A DNA stretch of 64,000 bases. It comes from Acridotheres tristis. Lineage: Eukaryota; Chordata; Aves; Passeriformes; Sturnidae. The notes under the pieces were generated by a model. The model was not told where the DNA came from, searched no databases, and saw nothing but the letters and a program-made list of their open reading frames with translations. The stretch covers positions 85,442,922-85,506,921 of the forward strand of contig CM072886.1 in assembly GCA_037013685.1 (NCBI GenBank), read 5' to 3'. The translations under genes were made by a program, and so were the position numbers. Within the stretch, counting starts at the first letter, position 1. Each line of letters begins with the position of its first letter. Positions 36,301 through 48,400 of the stretch are shown piece by piece.

Positions 36301-39300
36301 AATGACACCAAAGAAGTAATTAAGAGGGAATATTTTAACTGTACCTGAATTTAACTTGCCCTGTGTTGCTATTCAGATCATCTGGTGTGTATATAACCTC
36401 ACCTTGAAAACAAATATGTAAAGGTAGAAGGTAAAAGATGAAAAAGTAGATGAAAGTAGAACGGAAATATAAAAATATTATATGCGAGAGGGTGCAGGTC
36501 TGGCTGATTTCTTCCTGTCAATAGCAAGACAACTATTACATGCAAGAATTTCTTTGAGTTAGCAGGTTCGATAAATTCAACCTTGGCAGCTGCGCTGACA
36601 ACTAGCATTAGGGTTATAGACCACAAATCCATAAAAATCTTTTCTCTCATCTACTGTGAAATTCGGGAAGTGCAGCTCAAAGAAATGGGAGAGATATAGC
36701 AGGCCTGAAGCAAATGCTGAAGAGCTTGTGATCTCCCCGTGCTTATTTATGTGATGAGTCCTAACAACAACATCGGCATTTCCTGCAAGTCACATTTGTC
36801 TGGGAGTCTTTGGAGATTTGTGGCAGAGAGGGCAATGCATCCTTTCATCTGTAACCTGTGCATGCCTTTTACGGGTTTCACAGGTCTGTCTAGGTATCCC
36901 TTGCAGTTAAATATCTTAGTGTCTCTTCCACACACTGACATAATTGCCACCATGGAAAATATGTGTGTTATATGTTTAGACATATACTCATGAAAATCTA
37001 GTATTTTTAAAGGCATGCAGTTTCAAATAACCCACTTTCATAATGTTCATAACTTAGTGTAGAATTAAATAAGATTTGTAGTCCATGCTAGAATAGGAGT
37101 ATTTAGTACTTGAGCTATTTTGTGGGATACCGACTGTAGAATGCTATTGCCATTAACTTTGCAATACCAAACTTCATGCAAAAGTTTGGTTGATACCCTA
37201 AGTGCCAAGTGCCTAAATATTAATGGAGGTAGCACAGATTTTCACATCAAAAGCATGCAAATGTTCAGAACTAGTTATTAACTTTTTATACTTAAGACTC
37301 AGAAAAAGTGTTTTAAGTAAAATAGTATAGCTCTAATTTTTCGATGGACTTATTAAAAGGAGATTGGTAAGTTTCGTTAAAGAATTATTTGAAGAAATTG
37401 ATAGTGGTAATCTATATAACACTGGAGCAAAACTTATGCATTTTCATATGATAGTAAATACTTTTGAAATATCTTTCTTGTATTTTGTGTAACAGAGAAC
37501 TTGTTTCAATACAATATTTCATGCTGAAAATTGTATTTTGCCACGGGTATAAAATAGGAAGATTGATTTTCATTAAAAATTTCAGTCAGGCAGACCTTGG
37601 TATATATTAACAATCAATAATTGTTTTAGTCTCTTTGAAATCTTATTTATTTCTATTCTAATAGTGGGTGGGAATAAGAAGCCCCCCTGGTGACAAAACT
37701 AATATCTTTTTATTGAAATGGATATTAAAAAATCACATTATGTACTTAGGGACTCTAAACTGCACATGCCCAGGTGCTTTATTCTGTACCCATAAAGAGT
37801 CCTATGGAACCTGAAGAGGACTGTTCATATGTATGAAGTTAAAACGTATTTCTAAGCACTTGTAAGCTTAAAGGCTAGTTTAAAAAATTCATTAAGGAAC
37901 CATCATTTTATTGCCTTTATATTTTCAGTGAAAAGAGTATTTGGTATATTAATTTTTTTTTTTTTTTTGTATCAGATAAAACTGCTTTGTAACTCTACAC
38001 ATCACAGGAGAGAAATGAAATTCAGGAAATAAAAATCAATGTCAACCCAATTGTGTAAGAAGTTTTCTAGGGAGCATGTTTTTTCAATATCTTAAAGCCA
38101 CTCCTTCAGATTGTATTTCAGGAACAAAATGAGAGTTTAGACTTAGAAAGTGACACCAGGGATCTAATCACTGGTAAGCATTGCCTGTCAGTCAGTTCTG
38201 AAAACAACTTGAAAAAGATTAATGCAACAAAACAAATTGAGCATGAACTCAAATTACTTGGTAAAGCTGAGTCATAGCAAAAATTTCTGTGATGCTGACT
38301 GCCTGAGAAACCAGGCATTTCTGTTTCATAATGGCACAAACTACTTTTTAAAATAGTCAACAGTTCTGTTTTCTGGTAATGCAAAAAATCTTCCTTTACA
38401 CAGAAGACAGATTTGTGATTTAGTCCACTATAAAATGCAGGTGAAGGACCATACCTGCTCACACACTGTGTTTTTATTTATTTTATCATTTGCAGAAATG
38501 CAACATGAGGAAATATCTTGAAAAATAAATAGCTTGAAAATAAAAATTTGGCCCATAGATGAGTGGGGTTCAGATGTAATTCTAGGGGTTTTTTGCTGAA
38601 AGGAAATGACCTTATAATTAATATAAGATGGTATGATCTACCAAATAAAACTTTCCATTCTGAAACTGCAACATGGGAGCTTTTGAGCATATGGAAGGGA
38701 GGAACACGCTTTCAGTACGGTCATACATTTAGCTGAGAATGAGCAAATAGATTATATTTAAAGAATGCTTTTTCTGGTGACTGGGAGTGAGGTTCAGAAA
38801 CAAATCCCTTAAACCACTATTATTAGCCATCTCAGAGGAGAGATATTTTATCTGACTCTGCCCCAGTTTGAAGACCTCTCAGTAATATGAAGAAAATGAA
38901 GTAAAACTACATGAAACCAATTTGTCCTAATTTCTAGGGCCTACTAAAAAGATCCATGTTGCAAGTCTAATCTAAGGACTGATGCTTTAGAGGGCTAGTC
39001 CCCTGCTCCCAAACATAAAGCTTTCTTCCCACCAGCTCTTCTCCTTTGCCCTAGAGAGGTTGTGATTTTATTTTATATTTCCAATATAAATGAAACTCTA
39101 TCATCTTAATAGAAGTCGGGAACATTTAAAATTCAAGATACAGTTTCTACATAATGGCAGAATTGTATTGAGGCACAACCTAAAAGCACTACTTTCTTTT
39201 CTTGTTGCATTAATTCATTTCGTGACAATCTAGGTGTGGTCTCCTAGTTCAGTTAAATGGCTAAAGAAATTATTTTGTTGGGTTTTTTTTAACAGCTGTC

Positions 39301-40790
39301 TATGCTTTCAGTACCCTGGAAAACTGATGGAAATTACCAGAAATGTATGTCAATTAGAAAAAAACCAAACAAACTAGGAAACCTGTGTGAAACTGTAGTA
39401 TGGCATTTCCTATAATGACACAAACTTATGAAGATCTAAGAAAAAAACCCAAAATTAAAAAATCCCATGGTGTCCTGAGTGGTTTTGAAAGAGTTTGAGC
39501 CAAGAAACCCAGTAGTCTTTAACAGGAAAAAATACTGTGGATTTCTGCCAACCTTTTCTTTCTAGGTTTGTATCAGTCTATATTTTCTCTTGGCTATTTG
39601 CATTCTCAGTATGTTAACTAAAGGGTAAGAATAAAGCTATACTTGGCTAGCAAGCCATACTGATGAGTCAGTATAAACTGCTTTCTTGGAGGCCAAAAAT
39701 ACCTTTCTTATGATGGAATTGTGGAATTTTATTTAAATTGACAACTAGTAATTATAGCAAGTGTCCATGCTGAAAAATAGTGGTCTGGATACTTGAGGCA
39801 CAGAGGAGACAATAGAGTTCAGGCATTACTTCCAGTGACATCCAGTCAAATGAATACACTGTCCAAGGTAGCCACAAAATTTACAGGTTTCTATTGGATC
39901 CTGAAGCATAAAGCTCAAGAAAGAAGACTTTGTAGAGAGAAGTACAATTTCATTAGATGAACTGATAGACCAAGCATGCCGTGCTTGGTGATAGAATCTC
40001 TGCAGTGCATACCAGCAATGTCTGTTGCATCTTTCTAAATAGAAAATGCATCACTTACATTTTTGCCTGTATTGTGGGAATTTTAATAGGTCATTTACAG
40101 TGCTTGATGATTGAAAAGAACAGCATAAAACTCCTGCTCAGCCCTGCTCTCTTTCTAGCACTACGAGTAAAGAACGGCACAATCTCACTTTGGATGCGAA
40201 AGGAAATATCTGTTGTATAAAGTCAACACTTGAACTGAAGAGAGGGTGTGAACAACAGTAGACACATATCTGTGAGTAATTCTGTGCATGAATATGTTGG
40301 TTGTGGGAGAGGAGTGCTGCTTTGCAGGTGGGTAACTCATGGATGAGTCAGGAGCAACTCCAGTGACAAACCTGCAGGAAGTGTAATTCACATAAACCCT
40401 CCACACTTACACTGCCTTCAAAAGAATGTATGTCTGCAACATACAGTCAACACTCTGACTATCCACAGCCAATAAATTCTTCACGAATCAGAGAGCTGAG
40501 GTCAGTTGGACCACAAGAGTAAAGCCCATGAAGGTGGCCTCAAGTTACTAAAAGAAAGTCACAAACAAAATGATCATTCGCAGAAAGAGCTGGGAGGAAA
40601 AAAAACCCCACAAAACAAAAAATCCCAAAGAAAGCAAAATAATAAAAACCCCGAGTCCTAGCACTTCTGAGAGTTCATAATGGAAATATTACTGCAGGTT
40701 TTGCTTCCTTTTTTTCCCCCTCTAAAAAGGGAAGAGATAATGACATAAACACAAAATTATCTTTTAAGCTGAAAAGAACGAATTCACCAG
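30335..40790. other. Unique AT-rich DNA, no confirmed gene
   Basis: No transposon is recognised over about 10 kb, which is unusually repeat-free. Possible exons at 34.2-34.4 kb (minus) and 31.5-31.7 kb (+) are treated as findings. A T tract of about 17 lies near 37951-37967, and a moderate CTCF-like motif (minus strand) at 37681-37692. Open frames on both strands at 36.4-37.0 kb are unsupported. Confidence 0.45.
37681..37692 (-). promoter_or_regulatory. Moderate CTCF-like motif, reverse
   Basis: On the minus strand this reads CACCAGGGGGGC. It matches the ACCAGGGGG core and then departs from the GGCGC end. Confidence 0.3.
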
Positions 40791-41110
40791 CACAACCGCG
40801 AGGCCGTTTCCCCCGTTGTGCGGGCGGCAGACGCTGGTGCGGTTCTGCACAAGTCCTGTGCCGCCCCCTGGTGCCCGCCGCCCGTCTGCGCCTCCCGCGC
40901 CGGCAGCGGGGCAGGGCGCGGCGCAGGGGAAGGAGAGGAAAAATGCCATTGCTGCGGAAAGGGCCGATCCTGCCCGTGCTGCTCTCTTCGCCTTGGGTGG
41001 TACTTACACAGCCTTGCACCTCCGGGGAGACGCATTCCTTCGTTTGCTGGAGGTGTGCCCTTTAGGTGAACCCGGACCCGGGTGTCCCCGGTAATCCTGC
41101 AGCTTCCTCT
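40790..41110. promoter_or_regulatory. Second CpG island promoter
   Basis: About 320 bp of CpG-rich sequence with sharp edges in AT-rich surroundings. The minus strand carries a good donor, CAAGGCTGT|GTAAGTACC, at 41008/41007. A short minus-strand ATG frame (MRLPGGARLC) runs into it, so a leftward first exon could be coding or 5'UTR. On the + strand an ATG at 40943 opens 40 codons with a hydrophobic start (MPLLRKGPILPVLL) but no donor that I trust. It is smaller than the 26-kb island but typical of a weak or tissue-restricted promoter. Confidence 0.6.
40862..40873 (-). promoter_or_regulatory. CTCF-like motif, reverse
   Basis: The minus strand reads GGCACCAGGGGGCGG across the motif, 13 of 15 positions of the extended CTCF core GCCACCAGGGGGCGC. 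It is inside the CpG island and faces the forward motif at 25914. Confidence 0.55.
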
Positions 41111-41160
41111 CTCCCGAGCAAAGCAGTTTCTATAAAGCTCCAGATTTTCAGCACTCAAGC
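41008..41160 (-). other. Possible first exon of a leftward transcript
   Basis: It ends at the minus-strand donor TGT|GTAAGTACC. The 5' limit is a guess near the right edge of the island. It contains an ATG (41044-41042) opening ten codons in frame to the donor. If it is real, the next exons should lie between 41 and 28 kb on the minus strand. Confidence 0.3.
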
Positions 41161-44100
41161 TCTCTATAGAAATGCCCCAGACTTGAAGCTTTCAATCAAG
41201 CAAGAAACTGTAAACTGTAAGTCTGGAACTCTAAGCAAGCAGAGCCTTTTCTGCATCCAGCCACGCCTTTGGAAGATATCCACGCTGCTGTTTGCATTGT
41301 AGGGCAGCCGACCAGCCTTAGTCATGGGCCAGGAACCTGTTTACACTAGGTTGCAGCATGGTAATAACAATTTACGACTTCTGGAAATGAAGGGGTTTTG
41401 ATTCTGGTGGTTTTTTGTTTTTGTTTTAAACTATGTGACATTAGCTGTAAAGAAAACAGTGGAATTCCCAGCTGTATTAGACCTGGTATACTGAACTGAG
41501 AGTTTGTTGTTGCTGATGCTCCTGTGGTTTCTGGTGTGTTGACACTGAAATCATGTGCAGTAATAGCCAAAATAGTTAAACACAAAATACAAATCCCCTA
41601 TCTAAGGATCTCATTCTGTAACTCCATTTTTCCTCTCTCAGATCCTTTCTGATGTGTATTGCAACCCTCGCACTGCACAGTTCTTTTTAAATGTCATTTT
41701 CAAAAGTTTTGCCTTTTTCTTTTCAGAAAGCAGCTTGCCATTTCCCAAGGATGATCCCAAAACTCTGCTTCTCTTTTGCCACTTATCTTTGTTATGATGA
41801 TACACTTTTATAAGTGTTTGAGCCTTACAATGTGGATCAAATTAGATTCTCTGCACAGAGGAAGAAATGTAAATTAAGATGAGGGCTTCAGAGACGTTGT
41901 CTGCTGGAGGTCCTTGGTTGTTCAGCAGCCAGCAGAGCTCAAAACTGAGACTGAACAGAGGAGATGAGTTAGCATCAGAGAGGGAAGCCAATTGCTCTGA
42001 AAGAGAGAGGAATAAGAGTGTGACCGCTCCATCATGTGGCATGCTCCTGTGTGTGTCTGTCACGATGGGAGGAGGTGTATTATTGAGCAAACCACGCTGT
42101 TTCTCATTGCCTATAATTACAGATACACCCTAACTGCACACACAAGCTTATCACAAGGAGGATTTCACCTCCCTTTGGACATGAGCAATGCTACTATAAT
42201 TTCTGTCACTGGCAGTACCTATGTGCAGGTAGAATTTGGTAGACTTCTCCAGAAAGTTGTTAATTTAATTTAATTTCTTAATTTCTATCTACAGTGGTTA
42301 TCTTGTCTAAATTATTCAGTACTGTAGCTCAGATACCAGTTCTGGGTTATCTCATGAAATAATGACCCTCTCCACTCTCAGGAATGCCACAATGATAGCA
42401 ATATTTTTGGAAACATACGGTCATAACAGGAAGTTACACACAAAATAATCCTGTCTCTATCTCACTACTCTTTGTACACACAAAGAGTCTATGGAAAAAG
42501 AGCAGCTAGTGGTCACATATAGATCACCTGTGTTTGGACAGGGCTGTACAGCACCATGTGCACTGAGATTGCAAGGCCAGCTGCCATTCCACCTACTTTG
42601 CTGGTAGGTCTGAGGATTTACCTCCCCCTGCGGGGGTTCAAATACTAGATCTAAACGAGGCATATTTTTAAACCAAGCAAACACACAAACAAACATCAGT
42701 TCCTGTATAAGCTGAGAGCAGAAACTTTAAGACCTGCAAGTTATAACTGCTTATGACTTACTTCTGGAGCTCTCCTACATGCCTATAGCCAGTGTCCATG
42801 GCCATCATTTTTCTAGCCAAGAGCTAGATTCCTAGCTTTCCCCAAATGCTAACTCAGTCCTTGGACCTCTCCTTGGCATTTCCTACTGTGATAACCATTT
42901 GGCTCCTTGATGGAGCTGTCAGTGTGCATAACAACTTGCTGGATTGGGGGCTTGGGGTCCAATCCATTTCTTCACTGAAAGTAAGAGCAAACTTCTTCCT
43001 GACATTGCTAAAAGTGCAAAGGGACTAACTGCAGCAAAATGAGGGAGACCACACCCCACCTTTTCTTTCATAGCTTTCATAGCCCCTGACTCTGGATAAA
43101 GAAGTAGTTCTCCTTCACCACTGAACAATAAAATCCTCACAGACAAGTAAAATTAATAATTTTTGTGACATTTAATGAAAGATAGCTGGATCAGCAAAGC
43201 ATACCAACACACTTGACCAAATACTTATAACACTTGCAGATATTTTCTAGTTTTATTTTCATCTTTCCCTAAGATAATGAATAGGAACATGGTAAATATA
43301 TGCACAAATTTTCAACTGAGGTGTGTTGCATTAGTTTAATATGGGTTTTCAACATGCTTTATTTGATATGGGTTTTCAACATGCTTTAATGAGCAGTTTG
43401 AAGGTTGCTACCCCACTGACTTCTAAATTTTAGGCTCAAGATCAATTTTATGCTCTTCCAGTTTATTCTGAGGTAACAGTAATTACCCCTATTTTTAGCA
43501 ACTAACAGTTTTGAAATTAACATTTTGATTCTGAATCTTCCATTTGTTTCCAATATAGGAAAAAGATTTTCCCCACATGCATTTGGCTGCATTAAACCTT
43601 AATTAGAAAAATGAAAGAACAGATCTTTGAGAATTCAGTTAACATTTGCTAGCATGTCATTAGCTAATGCCAAATGCAGGAAGGAAGCAAACATTCCAGT
43701 CTTTAAGAAAATTAATGAATGTTATTGCATTATTATATGGAAAAAATAACATAGGACACATTATCACAGGCTGAAAGTATATTATTCCATTCTGATAGCA
43801 GAGAAGGAGAGGGAAAGCAAATTCTAAGTTCAGTTTTGACTAGCTCATACAGTTGCCACTGTGGTTTTATGGTAAGATTTGCATTGTAGTTGCTTCCAAC
43901 AGCAACAAAAAAAATCTGTGTCTGGGTTTAGCCTTTTTCTTTCCCTGGCTGTAGCAAGCACTGCCCATGGTAGGGGTGACTAGCTCTGCTTACTCTCACT
44001 GTGCTTGCAGACCCAGTGAGGTGCCAGGGTGTGCTGGCTGGCCTGGCTGCACTGTGCTTCTTGCAGCTGCCTCTGTAGTTGAGCTCTGAGTGACCTGCAG

Positions 44101-45185
44101 GGATGCAGCCAGCCCTGGCTGCCCTGAGCTGGGACGTTTTTATTCACAGTGTCATCTAGAGAGTCATGCTGCAGATATCCTAGTACTGGGAAGTGAGTGC
44201 CAGCCTCTGAATAGCTATGATCTCCAGAAATAAAACTGAGCATCCTTCCTCTGCTCCCAGTTATTGCTATCAACCATCAATAGACTGAGACCCTTGTTGG
44301 TCACAACCATGTTGAAATCCAATACCAAGAGCTGCTGGGATGGCTGTGCCTCCATGATGATCCCTGCCTTGCCACTGGCCTTGGGACTGGTGCCTGGGCA
44401 GTGAGCTGCCCTGCACACGTGTAGAACAATACACCCATATATATCTCATCATCTGCATACAACTCTTTGTAAAGCTGAAATACTAATAGTCACACTATCC
44501 AAAACAGAACTACAGTAAGCATTGAATGTATAATGTTTCTCAGGATAAATAAATCTTGCGAGTCACAAGGAGCTCCATTAGCAGAGTCTATTAAGTTCGG
44601 AAAGGAGCACGAGGTGTAAATGTCATGGCCTTTTTGGGACTACATGCTTGAAGGAAAATGCCATTGCAACATTCTGTCCTTTACCTCTTCTTTTCTCTTA
44701 GAGCTTTCCTGAACCTCAATGTTTTTGTGCTTAGCTGAAAGGGAAACATACAAGAACATCATACACTGAGTTCCCTAAACTCATAAGGCTGTAATGCTCT
44801 CTATGTTTCAGGATCAAAAGACAGGATCTTTTATCTCCTCACCCCAATATATGGCCTGATGAGATTAGGTGCAAATTCATTTCAAGGGCTTTAACTTTTC
44901 CTAGTGTATTATGGTGCTAAATATCTTTCAATCACAGCAATAAACAAAATGTCCAGCACCTTGTGATAACAAATTCCAAAGCTACTGCTGTGGAAGTTGG
45001 ACCTTCAAAATTAATCAGGGTATGATTTCATTTATAATTGTATTTTTCATGCACAACTTTCAGTAATATGTTGATATTTGTATTGGTAAAGAAATGTTCA
45101 CAGTGTGCAGTTGCTCTGCTGGATTCCTACATGACCTTAAGAAAAACAAAAACTTGACGCAATTAGTATCTGTAAGTGTCTGAAG
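41111..45185. other. Unique DNA, no gene recognised
   Basis: The stretch holds a direct duplication at 43339-43388 and a GC-richer patch at 43960-44130 without an island's CpG density. No exon or transposon can be supported. Confidence 0.45.
43339..43388 (+). repeat. Direct duplication, 27-bp period
   Basis: ATATGGGTTTTCAACATGCT plus TTA (23 bases) occurs twice, the starts 27 bases apart, with no mismatch. Confidence 0.9.
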
Positions 45186-45470
45186 TAGATGGATCCAGGC
45201 TCTTCTCAGCAGTGCTGAGCAATAAGACAAGAGGCAGTGGGCAGAAAATGACACTCAGGAAGTTCCACCTGAATACAAGGAGGAACTTCTTTACTGTGGG
45301 GGTGACTGAGCACTGCAACAGGGTGCCCAGGGAGGGTGTGGAGTCTCCATCACTGGAGATATTCACAAACCATGTGGATGCAATCCTGTGCCATGTGCTT
45401 GAGCATGGAGACTGGATCAGATGACCCACTGTGGTCCCTCCCAGCCCAGCCCTTTCTGAGATTCTGTGAA
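45186..45470 (+). mobile_element. CR1 LINE 3' fragment
   Basis: A CR1 tail of a different subfamily from the 6.2- and 15.1-kb copies. It shows GATGGATCCAGGCTCTTCTC, AGGAAGTTCCACCTGAA, GGAACTTCTTTACTGTGGGG, GTGACTGAGCACTGCAACAG, GTGGAGTCTCC and TCTGAGATTCTGTGA. No reverse transcriptase part remains. Confidence 0.93.
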
Positions 45471-48400
45471 ATATCACCTTGGGAAAGGCTGGTCACTGGA
45501 GAAATGCCTCTCTGCCTTGCTAATCTGTACCCTGTCCACTGGAAATACTCACACTAAGGAAGGTAGAGCATCACTGAATGCTGGGCTGCTACTTCACACA
45601 CAGGCTTGCAGGCACTCCTGATGGTAATTGGAAGCTATGGCTTGGTGTGGACTTGCCCAATCATGTGTATTAGGGAGACATTCTCTTCAGGCTTGGGTTG
45701 GTCTCCTGAAGATTTACACTGTTGCTAAGCAGTAATCTATGTGAATTTGAAGAGTCTCTTTGGAGGAGAAGGATGATTTAGGTGCCATACAAAGACAGTG
45801 CAACCCCATGGCTTTTTCATCTCTAAGACAACTGGAACATACAAACTGATGGCTCAAGCAGCAGGAAACTGGCATTTAGCTCTGTACCAGACCCTGTCCT
45901 GGAAGAAAAAGGGCATTTCTAAAGATATAAACTTTTGCAGGGCCAACTAGCAAGAAAGCCTGTAGTTTCTTCCCCCTGCTCTGCACCTGCCTGGGCCCTG
46001 ATGCTGGAGGTAACAAGTGGGAAAGGGTGTATGAAGTGCCCTCCAATGCATGATAGCTTTGAAACCTCCAGCATTTCTCCAGGAAAAGAAGGAAGGGAGG
46101 GGGCAGAACACACCTTCAGCTTTTACCTTTTCTATATGCCTTGATCCACAAGATGAATTGATGTGAAATAGGAGGGTAGCCTTAAAAGAGCAGCTACTCT
46201 TTCTTTCAAAAATAGATGTATTTTTTTACACAATGAATCCAACACAAATTCAGTGACAACTGCAACATTACCAATGGTCCCAAAAGTAAAGCCACAGCTT
46301 AGATTGGATGTGCTGCTAATATAGTGCAAGAAAACTTTATTGAAACCAGTGATAATTTAAGTGGCTTCATCTTATATGATACGTGGAAAGAAAACCTGGT
46401 GGCAAAGCCACTGGGAAAGAAAGGACAAAAGAAAGTTAGTAACCTTCACTTTGAGATTGTGTTTTGGTTTTTTTGGGTTTTTTTGTTTTTTGCTTTTGCA
46501 GGTTTCTGCCTCAAACTAAAATCGGTTAATGAAGTTCTTCACTGTGAACAGTAGGTCGATTACTGTAAGGGTTACATTTGTCATTAATGAAGTGAATCTT
46601 ACTGCAATTGCTCCTGCTCAAGGATATTCTACTAAATGAAGTCTTGCATCCTAATGAGTTTCAAGCATATTAGAAAATTGTGAATAAATACAAAATCCAA
46701 AAATAATTTTTAATTATGCAGGGATTTTTCCCAAAGTGAATCCATCTCAGACAGGAAGGTGGCTTTAAGTACCTAGTGGTTTAAGAAGGACCATTTCCAA
46801 AGGGAATATTAGAAAATTAATCTTTTACTGATGCAACACTCATGGCACCAATTAATTAACAAAGCTGGAAATCAGCACAACTTTGGTACAGAAATAGATA
46901 AAAAGCTATTAAAACACAAGCATCTTAAAAAGAAAATCTGATTTTTTTTTTTCTTCTTGGTTATACCAGAGTAAAGCCAAAATTAGTCTTCGGGTTATAA
47001 AAACTTCCTGAAAAATAATCTTTTCTGTCTGCACAATTAAGACTGTGAGATGAAATATATCTTAGGCAAAACTCCTTAGTTATTGTGAAGTATCAAATCA
47101 CCACTGAAATAACTGGAGCTGTACTGATAAATCCCAGCAGAGCACCTGAACCATCCAAGTTTCTGCATAGAAAGAAACTGCAGTTCGACACCTGCCTATT
47201 CTATGGATATTTCATAACCCACGTGGCTTCACCTGATGATAAGATGAGCCAAATCCAAATTCTTCAGACATTCTCCTTGCTAACCTGCCAATCTCAGTTA
47301 TCCTGTTCTCTGCTTCTGATTTCTGCATTTAATAACAAGTCTGATCATCTCAGCTGAGGTAAATAGCTCAGGTTTTTTTGGTGCAGTAGTTAATCCGTCT
47401 TTGTGCAGCTACGCAGAAGTATCACTGACAACTACCACAGGACTTAAACCTCAGCAACAAGCCAACTAAAGCTGTGAGAGTGGGTAAAGTGCCTCTGAAC
47501 TCATGTCCACAGGGCATAAATCCAAGCTGGAAAATCCAACCAGACTTCCATCTGAGTGGGAGGAGGCATGGTTAATTTGATTAGAAAGTGGCTAAGGTGC
47601 CCATTCCTGCTACCACTGCTAAAATAATAGTAGGTGAGGGCAAAAAATGGAGATGACACATTTGCAAACAATCTAAAAAGAAGCAGTCCTCAAATTTACC
47701 TGTTCCACAACCTTCCAATGCCTTTACAACAAGGGATGTGGGTTTTCTTATGACTGTTTTTCCAACAATAGAAAATTACTTGATGTCAACTTCTGTTTTT
47801 GAATGGCACGAATCGAGTTGGGTGGAGGAGGAAGGAGCCAGCCAAGAGGAAATTTGAGGCTTTTTTGTTTCTCCCTGTAAGCAGGTATGCGTTGACTGTA
47901 CTGCTTCCAAAGGCGTATGCTGCAACTCAGCATTAATAATAGCTCACAAAAATGTGGCTAAACCTGTATAATACACAAGATGTAGTCATAGCACCCTGTA
48001 GGACAGCACCCATTATAGTGCAACCTCAAGATGTCTAAGTAGTAAATCCTCTGCCCTCTGCAAGTCCACCACATTTACAACCTATTTGTTCTCAAACTCC
48101 TCTGTCTCAGAATGAACCTGTCTAATAAAGGCAGCAAAAATCAGGGTCAGGAGATTTTCCAACAAAATATTTTTACTGGAAAATTCCATTTCTGAGTACT
48201 AAAATGGTTCTCCAAAATGTAACTGTAAAAGAGCAAGGAAATAATTCATCCTGAGAAGATACTCAGTGGGCTCTGGTGCTCCCACATCTTGTAATGCTTG
48301 TAATTACTTGTGGGTTTTTCAGTCAGATTCCTGCACAACCTTGCCACATGGAGTGAAAAATAATCCCCAATGTTTATGCTGCAGGAACAAGGGGCAGGTA

